Positions 50,026 through 55,974 of a stretch of 64,000 nucleotides of DNA are shown here, piece after piece (the first letter of the stretch is position 1; the number at the start of each line of letters is the position of its first letter). The stretch comes from Cellvibrio sp. KY-GH-1 (lineage in GTDB: Bacteria > Pseudomonadota > Gammaproteobacteria > Pseudomonadales > Cellvibrionaceae). The position numbers and the translations under genes were made by a program. Below the pieces are notes generated by a model. The model ran no database searches. It saw nothing but the letters and a program-made list of their open reading frames with translations, and was not told the origin of the DNA. The DNA is taken from NCBI RefSeq assembly GCF_008806975.1, contig NZ_CP031728.1:4753501-4817500 (forward strand), in the 5' to 3' direction.

Positions 50026-50204
50026 GTTTGAATATCGCGTAGTAATTGGTCTGCGTCGGTGGTTTTGCCCTGTTCGGCATCTTGTTGGCCACGACGAATA
50101 TTTTCCAGTACATAAAGACGATACATTATCTCTTCAATATCGGCATTGTCTGGAAGGTTCTGTAGGGTTTCTAGCACGTCTTGTTTGAGTGTGTGTGCGA
50201 GCAT
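50019..50204 (-). CDS. antitoxin of the ParE-type module (intact)
   Basis: 61 aa, acidic, with the pattern LPDNADIEEIMYRLYVLENIRRGQQDAEQGKT, shared with the antitoxin at 52823-53014. Such short proteins (no recognisable DNA-binding domain) are partners of RelE/ParE toxins in the group annotated as addiction module antitoxins. GAGG seven bases before the ATG. Its toxin partner is disrupted, so the module should have no toxic activity. Confidence 0.75.
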   Translation of the reverse strand: MLAHTLKQDVLETLQNLPDNADIEEIMYRLYVLENIRRGQQDAEQGKTTDADQLLRDIQTW

Positions 50205-50277
50205 GTCAATTCCTCGTGCGGCGGTAATTTCGATACGCTAGCACTTATTTCTGGTTGGTGACAGGTGCGCCTGTCCC

Positions 50278-50730
50278 TCAGTGGCAACCTCACCACCAAA
50301 CAAGGCCTCACAGGTACTTTGGGTTACGGCACTAGCGGCGGCAACGTCGCTGGCCAGCGACAGCAATGGGCGTGTGACTAACTATGTGGGTGGCATTTAT
50401 GAAGAAGTCACGCAGAACGGGGAAACACAAAAGATCCACTACGTGGGTGATATGGCCTTGTTTATCAGCAAGGGCAATAACACCAGCGCAACCTACGGTT
50501 ACGAATACCTGCACCACGATCATATCGGCAGTATTGTGGCGCGCTCTAAAGGCACGGTGAATTCCGCGCTGGATGTCGATTGGCAAGCCAATGGCGCCTG
50601 GGGCGAACGCCGTTACCAGCAATGGAACGGCCCGCTGGATAATTTATTAATCCCCAGCTCCACCGCGCGCGGCTTCACCGACCACGAGCATCTGGCTTCA
50701 GTGGGCTTAATCCACATGACAAAAATGTAG
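50278..50730 (+). pseudogene. Rhs/YD-repeat core fragment (second tip)
   Basis: The frame carries typical Rhs core sequence: GRVTNYVGGIYEEVTQNGE, HYVGDMALFISKG, YEYLHHDHIGSIVA, TARGFTDHEHLASVGLIHM, then a stop. An earlier piece in another frame (LSGNLTTKQGLTGTLGYGTSGG) belongs to the same protein, so there is also a frameshift near 50370. After HM the normal [16 protein letters not shown] continues in the same frame at 50794, so an inserted hairpin element with in-frame stops splits it. Confidence 0.75.
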
Positions 50731-50792
50731 GAACATTTTTGAACGCCGAAGGCGGCCCGCAGGGCGAGTCTCAGGGATGAGGCGAGTAGAGG
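50717..50792 (+). repeat. palindromic element inserted in the Rhs core
   Basis: About 75 bp between HM and GRVYDPEL of the Rhs core. It starts with a hairpin AAAAATGT-AGGA-ACATTTTT and contains CCGCAGGGCGAGTCTCAGGGATGAGGCGAG, split here by description: a CCGCAGGG(C/T)GAG block and a GGATGNNGCGA block. The same two blocks recur, inverted, at 52315-52350. The insertion keeps frame but brings two stops. Confidence 0.6.
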
Positions 50793-50886
50793 AAGAGTCT
50801 ACGACCCCGAGCTAGGCCGCTTCCTCAGCGCCGACCCCTTTGTACAAGCGCCCTACAATACCCAGAGCTACAACCGTTACGCCTAT

Positions 50887-51747
50887 GTGTTCAACAACCC
50901 GCTGAGTTTTACGGATCCGAGTGGGTATACAGCTTCTTGTGGTTATTCTGAGTGTGATGATGATGTTGAGGAAACTGCGCCGACAATCGGTACCCCCTCA
51001 AGCTGCCCTCCAGGCGCTACTTGCATGACTGGTGATGCTGGTTATCAATGGGCCCAAAGTTGGTATGCAGCTGACTCGTCCAATCAGCAGTGGGCTTATT
51101 TGAATGGTGTGGGCTATAACATCGAGAATTTCTGGGGCAAAGTTGCGTTTGATTTGGCGGCGGGAGGAGATGGTAAGACGAATGAAACAACCAGCAATGT
51201 AAGTAGTTTTAGTTACGAAAATTGGTTTTCTCAACAGCACTTCATGACTATTAATTCATGGGATGGAGCGGTTTGGGCAACCGAAAAAAGTACAGAAAAG
51301 CTTAGAATGGTTGCTGGCTCGATAGCGCTTTCACCTTTAGCTGTCGAAGCTCTCGGATCATTAGGTGTAGCTGTAGCTTCATGGGGTAATCGGTTATTTA
51401 AGGTTAAAGATTTTGGCGCAGTATGGTTCCATTCAAAAAGCGGGGGACAGGTAGGCTCCTTAACCACCTCACTTAGGGGGCGCACGATTACATTTGAAAA
51501 CTTTTCGGTGGTTACTTCTCGGGGGGCTTGGGGGAAAGTTGGCGGAGGAGCACAAGAGCTTGTAGGCCCAATGAGAAGCTTGGTTGGTTATGCTGAGTCA
51601 ATGGGAGCCAGAAACATCATTATTAAGGGGCGCTTCGAGTCTGCCGAAGGGGCAATGCTCGGTGGAGGACAGGTTGGTGGTTCTTTCTCTTATTCGTTCT
51701 CTGCTACAACCTCGGGTTTACGTAACTTTTTAAGTGGGCTTAGGTAA
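50887..51747 (+). CDS. Rhs C-terminal tip with unrecognised toxin domain
   Basis: The listed start is a GTG inside the Rhs core end ([14 protein letters not shown]); Rhs-core codons in the same frame extend upstream to 50794, so this is a tip lacking a proper start. After the core end, about 270 residues follow: a linker with Cys pairs, a hydrophobic stretch ([24 protein letters not shown]), and a C-terminal domain of about 90 residues ([19 protein letters not shown]...[21 protein letters not shown]...). I do not recognise the domain. A small gene 2 bp downstream is the likely immunity partner. Expression without an upstream Rhs body is doubtful. Confidence 0.6.
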   Translation: MFNNPLSFTDPSGYTASCGYSECDDDVEETAPTIGTPSSCPPGATCMTGDAGYQWAQSWYAADSSNQQWAYLNGVGYNIENFWGKVAFDLAAGGDGKTNETTSNVSSFSYENWFSQQHFMTINSWDGAVWATEKSTEKLRMVAGSIALSPLAVEALGSLGVAVASWGNRLFKVKDFGAVWFHSKSGGQVGSLTTSLRGRTITFENFSVVTSRGAWGKVGGGAQELVGPMRSLVGYAESMGARNIIIKGRFESAEGAMLGGGQVGGSFSYSFSATTSGLRNFLSGLR

Positions 51748-51749
51748 TA

Positions 51750-52169
51750 ATGGAAAAGAACGAAATTCAGGCTTTATTCGATAAAATTCTCGGCAGTGGT
51801 TACGGAGAAATAGTTTCTGACGAAAAGCTTTATACGAGTATCCTTGGGGCTTCAGTTTTTCGGCTAGAAAAGCATGGTTTGCAACAAGTAACGCTGTGCG
51901 AGGCTGGAATGCATGTCGAGTCTCAAGAAAGCGATATTGATGTTTTGTATTCGAATATTGACGAAATAACGAATAGATTAAGTGCTGCTGCAATATCTTA
52001 TTCGAGTAAAAAAGATAGTCAGCAATTCTTACTTCCGCTTATCGTAAGCTTCAAGGGTGGCAGTATCACACTACAGTTGCCAATAATCGTATATGCGGCG
52101 GTTGTTAGGTGTTTGGTTCTTGCGGCCCCGTCTGCTAAAAAAACAATCAATAGCTGGCAGCCTTCATGA
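51750..52169 (+). CDS. putative immunity protein for the second Rhs tip
   Basis: 139 aa, beginning 2 bp after the toxin-tip stop with AGG six bases before the ATG. No signal peptide, so a cytoplasmic toxin target is likely. It opens with MEKNEIQALFDKILGSGYGEI and has a central mixed region (DIDVLYSNIDEITNRLSAAA). The last 25 residues (VYAAVVRCLVLAAPSAKKT) are more hydrophobic and end close to a repeat element, so the C-terminus may be altered. No family recognised; assignment rests on position. Confidence 0.5.
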   Translation: MEKNEIQALFDKILGSGYGEIVSDEKLYTSILGASVFRLEKHGLQQVTLCEAGMHVESQESDIDVLYSNIDEITNRLSAAAISYSSKKDSQQFLLPLIVSFKGGSITLQLPIIVYAAVVRCLVLAAPSAKKTINSWQPS

Positions 52170-52429
52170 AGATCATGAAGCTCGTAGGTTGTGGTGAACT
52201 TGCGAGCCGCAACATTCGTAATCGAAAACAACACTCCTGTTTGCGATTACGAAAAACCAATTACTGGTTTGCATGATTTATTTCGGTAGTTGCGGATATA
52301 TGGACATGTTGGGGTTCATTCGCACCATCCATGGTGCTCACCCTGCGGACAACCTTCAGTCGTGTAAAAATACGCCCCTGCATTTTTGTCGTTCCTCAGT
52401 CTGCGTGGCGCGCACCAACCTATACAAAT
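52170..52429. repeat. intergenic repeats (inverted arms and dispersed element)
   Basis: No gene seen. Inverted arms TTCGTAATCG (52215-52224) and CGATTACGAA (52244-52253). Then, inverted relative to copies elsewhere: GGGGTTCATTCGCACCATCC (52311-52330) with CCCTGCGGAC, and CGTTCCTCAGTCTGCG with GCACCAACCTA (to 52422). The last parts match the ends of the element at 7322-7482; the middle matches the insertion at 50717-50792. Confidence 0.6.
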
Positions 52430-52466
52430 AAAAAGCCCGATCAGCAAAACTGATCGGGCTTTTTTA
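52430..52466 (-). terminator. hairpin, copy 2 of a repeated stem
   Basis: AAAAAGCCCGATCAG / CTGATCGGGCTTTTT with a CAAAA loop. On the minus strand it follows a remnant of a GH43 3' end and the toxin gene at 52518-52826. Confidence 0.85.
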
Positions 52467-52474
52467 TTTGCACG

Positions 52475-52510
52475 AAAAATTAGTCAATCCAAATAGGCAT
52501 CAAGAATTTG
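52475..52510 (-). pseudogene. remnant of a GH43 gene 3' end
   Basis: On the minus strand this reads TQILDAYLD-stop, closely like the IQTVDAYLD-stop end of the GH43 lipoprotein gene at 53388. Similarity at DNA level continues through the spacer into the hairpin. It is only about a dozen codons long and so is a scar, not a gene. Confidence 0.65.
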
Positions 52511-52517
52511 AGTGTTA

Positions 52518-52826
52518 CTACAACACTTCCCAAGGTTTATGATCCATTCTCGTTAAATCCCGGCTGCCATGAATTACCGCCAGGATATACAGGTAGTCGG
52601 TCTTCGCTAAATACATAATGCGGTAGTTTTGAAATATCATTTCCCGCACATCGGTGCGTTCAGCTTCGGGCACTTCGCGCCCCATTAATGGTTGCTCACG
52701 CAGCAGATCTACCGTTTCGACAATCCGGTCAACAAACTGCTCTGCATAAAAGGGTACATCACGGGCTATATAGGTATAGATATCGCCTAAATCCAGTTCG
52801 GCCGGTTCAGTCCATTCAATTTTCAT
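52518..52826 (-). CDS. ParE/RelE-family toxin
   Basis: 102 aa. WTEPAELDLGDIYTYIARDVPFYAEQFVDRIVETVDLL is the ParE helical N-terminus. PLMGREVPEAERTDVREMIFQNYRIMYLAKTDYLYILAVIHGSRDL is the conserved strand region with the RIMY and H.SRD elements. Its ATG overlaps the antitoxin TGA by 4 bp. It is a distant paralog of the broken toxin at 49726-50025, and it appears intact. Confidence 0.9.
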   Translation of the reverse strand: MKIEWTEPAELDLGDIYTYIARDVPFYAEQFVDRIVETVDLLREQPLMGREVPEAERTDVREMIFQNYRIMYLAKTDYLYILAVIHGSRDLTRMDHKPWEVL

Positions 52827-53014
52827 GAGGTTTTTTGTTGTCTTGCGAGTATCCGTGCTTTGACTTGGTCGTGTGGGATAGTGCGCCCCTCCTCAACTGC
52901 TCTCAAGCCAGCTTCAATTTTTTGTTTTACATACAGCTCGTACATGATGTCACTCCACGAGGCTTGCTCGGGTAGCTGGTTAATGAGGTGCTGTGCAGAT
53001 TCTTTCGCGTTCAT
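52823..53014 (-). CDS. antitoxin of the intact ParE-type module
   Basis: 63 aa from the ATG at 53014 with GGGG seven bases upstream; the frame extends to 53092 but without family likeness. It shares the LP..A...IMY.LYV...I..G...AEEG.T pattern with the antitoxin at 50019-50204. It should neutralise the toxin encoded by the overlapping downstream gene. Confidence 0.82.
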   Translation of the reverse strand: MNAKESAQHLINQLPEQASWSDIMYELYVKQKIEAGLRAVEEGRTIPHDQVKARILARQQKTS

Positions 53015-53333
53015 ATTGTGCCCCGATAGATTGCCCGCCTTGATTGTTGCCTTTGCATCATAGCATGGGGGTTGAGTGTCGCTACAACCCATAAATTCCT
53101 GCTGGATAACTGATTATGGGAACCGGCCAGCAAACTGGCCAAATGCCCCTTGCAGGCAATCGTTAGGTGGAAAAAAGTGCTTTGTTATCAATGGGATGGT
53201 AAATACACAATCGGCTACTAAAGCGGCCAAAAAAACTGCTTTAAGGGAGCGGTTATGGCAACATCAATTATGGATATTGCGCCGTTATATGGAAAGCCAG
53301 CAATCGCAACAATAATTACCTATACCAATAAAT
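53015..53333. other. non-coding stretch between the toxin-antitoxin module and the GH43 terminator
   Basis: Holds the promoter region of the antitoxin gene. A 39-codon plus-strand frame (53196-53315, basic, rich in Gln and Arg, ending RRYMESQQSQQ) could be a transposase scrap but has no ribosome-binding site; I do not call it. Nothing else recognised. Confidence 0.35.
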
Positions 53334-53369
53334 AAAAAGCCCAATCAGAAAAATCTGATCGGGCTTTTT
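53334..53369 (-). terminator. rho-independent terminator of the GH43 gene (copy 3)
   Basis: AAAAAGCCC-ATCAG / CTGAT-GGGCTTTTT with an AAAAAT loop, 19 bp after the GH43 stop on the minus strand. Confidence 0.88.
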
Positions 53370-53387
53370 ATTGCCGCAGAAAACAAA

Positions 53388-54512
53388 TCAATCCAAATAG
53401 GCATCCACCGTTTGAATGCTGCCGTCATCGGCGTGAACTAATTCAGTCACTTTAATATTGCGCAAATGGGTTTTGCCGCCGGACAATTGTGAGTCGTGGT
53501 AGAACAAATACCATTTGCCATTGTGTTGCGCGATGGAGTGGTGGTTGGTCCAGCCGAACACTGGGGTTAACACCATGCCTTTGTAGGTGAATGGGCCGTA
53601 GGGTGTGTCACCAATGGCGTAGGCGATGAAGTGGGTGTCGCCGGTGGAGTAGGAGAAATAATATTTGCCGTTGTATTTGTGTAGCCAGGCAGCCTCAAAG
53701 AAGCGGCGATTGGTATCGGTGCCGAGCATAGGTACGCCGCCGCCATCGAGGATTTGTACATCTTTTGGCGCTTCGGCAAATTGCAGCATGTCATCGCTGA
53801 GCTTGGCAATTTTCGGGCTGTAGGCGGGTTCGTTGCTCGCCGGGTATTTATCTTCCGCTACGTAGCTGCCGCTGGCCCAGCGCTGTAATTGCCCGCCCCA
53901 GATGCCACCGAAATACATGTAGTGTGAACCATCGTCGTCTTTGAATACGGCGGGGTCGATACTGAAGCTGCCTTTAATTGGCTCTGGCTCGGCTTTAAAT
54001 GGGCCGGTCGGGGAATCGCTGGTGGCTACGCCGATTTGGAAAATACCGTCTTTGTTTTTCGCGGGGAAATACAAAAAGAATTTACCGTCTTTTTCGGCGG
54101 CATCCGGTGCCCAGAGTTGGCTTTTGGCCCAGGGCACATCTTTCAAATTGAGCGCTTCGCCGTGATCGGTAGTGGCATTGGTCGCTGGGTCATAGGAAAA
54201 AACGCGATAGTCTTTCATATCGAATTTATCGCCTTCGCCGGTGGTGGTCACGCCGGTATCCAAATCGTGCGAGGGATAAATATATAACTTGCCATTAAAC
54301 ACATGGGCTGATGGGTCGGCGGTGTAGATGTCTTTTACCAGCGGCTGGTTAAGGAATTTGGCCGGGTCGATGGATGGGTCTGCCACTACCGCGGTAGTGG
54401 TTACTGATGCCGGGGTGTTGGCGGCCTCGGGGGCGGACTTATCCTGACAGCCGAGAATAAAGGCGGCGCTGCTGATGATGCTGGCAGCAAGGAGTTTTTT
54501 TTGTAATGTCAT
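53388..54512 (-). CDS. GH43 family lipoprotein glycosidase
   Basis: 374 aa from the ATG at 54512 with GAGAGAG nine bases upstream; the longer frame to 54677 overlaps the ManD gene and is unlikely. Lipobox FILGC (Cys22). Five-bladed GH43 propeller: general base DPSAHVFNGKLYIYPS, WAPDAAEKDGKFFLYF, SFSIDPAVFKDDDG, the acid Glu in RFFEAAWLHKYNGKYYF, and the metal/His site NHHSIAQHNGKWYLFYH. Likely a surface or periplasmic beta-xylosidase or alpha-L-arabinofuranosidase. It is the last gene of the xylan group, 142 bp after the ManD-type gene. Confidence 0.9.
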   Translation of the reverse strand: MTLQKKLLAASIISSAAFILGCQDKSAPEAANTPASVTTTAVVADPSIDPAKFLNQPLVKDIYTADPSAHVFNGKLYIYPSHDLDTGVTTTGEGDKFDMKDYRVFSYDPATNATTDHGEALNLKDVPWAKSQLWAPDAAEKDGKFFLYFPAKNKDGIFQIGVATSDSPTGPFKAEPEPIKGSFSIDPAVFKDDDGSHYMYFGGIWGGQLQRWASGSYVAEDKYPASNEPAYSPKIAKLSDDMLQFAEAPKDVQILDGGGVPMLGTDTNRRFFEAAWLHKYNGKYYFSYSTGDTHFIAYAIGDTPYGPFTYKGMVLTPVFGWTNHHSIAQHNGKWYLFYHDSQLSGGKTHLRNIKVTELVHADDGSIQTVDAYLD

Positions 54513-54654
54513 TGCGCTTGCTCTCTCTTGCGGGGTTATGAATTGCCGTTGTTGTTTGTTGGCTTGAAATAAAGCATGGATGGCTTCAGGGCGAAGCCAT
54601 CCGGCAGGCACAAGTTTACTCGTGTGTAATTGACTTACCAGAGGAACCCAAGGC

Positions 54655-55863
54655 TTACCAGTGCCATAGGGTACCATCTTCCAGGCGATTTACGGGCAGG
54701 CAGGCGCGTTTGTAAGGATATTTTGCAGCGAGCTTCTCATCGATATCCACACCGTGACCGGGCGCTTCACCGGGCGTGAAGTAGCCTTTATCAAACACAT
54801 AGGCGTGCGGGAAGACTTCTTCCATCTGCGCGCTGTGGGCCATGTGCTCTTGAATACCGAAGTTGGGCACCCAGTAGTCAAAATGCAGCGCCGCGCCCAT
54901 ACACACCGGAGACAGGTCGGTGGCGCCGTGGAAGCCGGTGCGCACATTGAACAGGCTGGCGAAATCTGCAATGCGGCGCACATGGGTAATACCGCCGGCG
55001 TGAACTATGGTGGAGCGGATATAGTCGATCAGCTGGTTTTGAATCAGCTCGCGGCAATCGTGAATCGAGTTAAACACTTCGCCGACTGCCAATGGCGTGG
55101 TGGTGTGTTGGCGAATCAGTTTAAAGGCTTCCTGATTTTCCGCCGGCACTGCATCTTCCATCCAAAACAAATGGAATGGCTCCAGCTCTTTACCTAAACG
55201 CGCGGCTTCAATTGGCGTTAAGCGGTGATGCACGTCGTGCAGCAAATGAATATCGCGGCCGAATTCTTTGCGCACCGCCGCAAAAACTTCCGGAATGAAA
55301 TTCAAATATTTTTCGGTGGACCAGACTTCTACGGAGGGCAAATCCGCATCGGCCGGCTCGTAACTTTTATCGCCCTTGGCTACGCCGTAGGTTTTTTCGA
55401 TGCCGGGAATACCGCACTGGATGCGAATGGCTTGATAGCCTTTTTCGCGCGCTTTACGCACGGCTTCCAGGGTGGAATCCAGATCCTTACCATTGGCATG
55501 GGTATAGGTGAGGATGCGCTCGCGGCTCTTGCCTCCAAGCAATTGGTAGAGCGGCATATTGGCGGCCTTGGCTTTGATATCCCAAAGCGCCACATCGATG
55601 GCCGCCAGCGCGGTCATGCCGATAGGGCCGCGACGCCAATAGGCACCGCGATAAAAGAATTGCCAGATGTCCTCAATTTGCTGTGGGTCGCGGCCAATCA
55701 GTGAAGGGATTAAATAATCTTCCAGATAGGACACCACACTTTTTTCGCGGCCATTCAGGGTCGCGTCGCCTATGCCGTAAATGCCTTGGTCGGTGGTAAT
55801 TTTCAGCGTTACAAAATTTCTGCCGGGGCAGGTGACAATCACTTTCGCATCAACAATTTTCAT
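54655..55863 (-). CDS. manD: ManD-type D-mannonate dehydratase (enolase superfamily)
   Basis: 402 aa, the normal length for ManD/RspA. Family marks: [62 protein letters not shown] (metal Asp), [35 protein letters not shown]. It dehydrates D-mannonate (some members D-gluconate or act weakly) to 2-keto-3-deoxygluconate. The placement after a GH115 glucuronidase suggests it handles the uronic acid released from xylan. Cytoplasmic. Whether this member is the efficient subgroup cannot be read here. Confidence 0.9.
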   Translation of the reverse strand: MKIVDAKVIVTCPGRNFVTLKITTDQGIYGIGDATLNGREKSVVSYLEDYLIPSLIGRDPQQIEDIWQFFYRGAYWRRGPIGMTALAAIDVALWDIKAKAANMPLYQLLGGKSRERILTYTHANGKDLDSTLEAVRKAREKGYQAIRIQCGIPGIEKTYGVAKGDKSYEPADADLPSVEVWSTEKYLNFIPEVFAAVRKEFGRDIHLLHDVHHRLTPIEAARLGKELEPFHLFWMEDAVPAENQEAFKLIRQHTTTPLAVGEVFNSIHDCRELIQNQLIDYIRSTIVHAGGITHVRRIADFASLFNVRTGFHGATDLSPVCMGAALHFDYWVPNFGIQEHMAHSAQMEEVFPHAYVFDKGYFTPGEAPGHGVDIDEKLAAKYPYKRACLPVNRLEDGTLWHW

Positions 55864-55912
55864 TCAACAGTGTCTCTACTACTTGGAGGTTATAGGGTTG
55901 TGTTTGTGTTGG

Positions 55913-55942
55913 TTATGTCTGTGTTGCTTATGTCTGTGTTGA
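55913..55942. repeat. two tandem copies of a 15-bp unit upstream of manD
   Basis: TTATGTCTGTGTTG(C/A) twice in a row, with a related TGTTTGTGTTGG just before. It lies in the 111-bp gap between GH115 and manD, 50 bp from the manD start; could be a regulator site or neutral. Confidence 0.6.
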
Positions 55943-55974
55943 TAGGTTCGATCTAATTTTTTTGTGTTCAATGC

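Noticed and set aside
53196..53315. 39-codon basic frame, possibly a transposase scrap
   Set aside because: No Shine-Dalgarno and too short to recognise; mentioned only in the intergenic entry.
53388..54677. longer start of the GH43 lipoprotein gene at 54677
   Set aside because: It would overlap manD and put a lipobox signal 75 residues inside the protein; the ATG at 54512 places the lipobox at Cys22.
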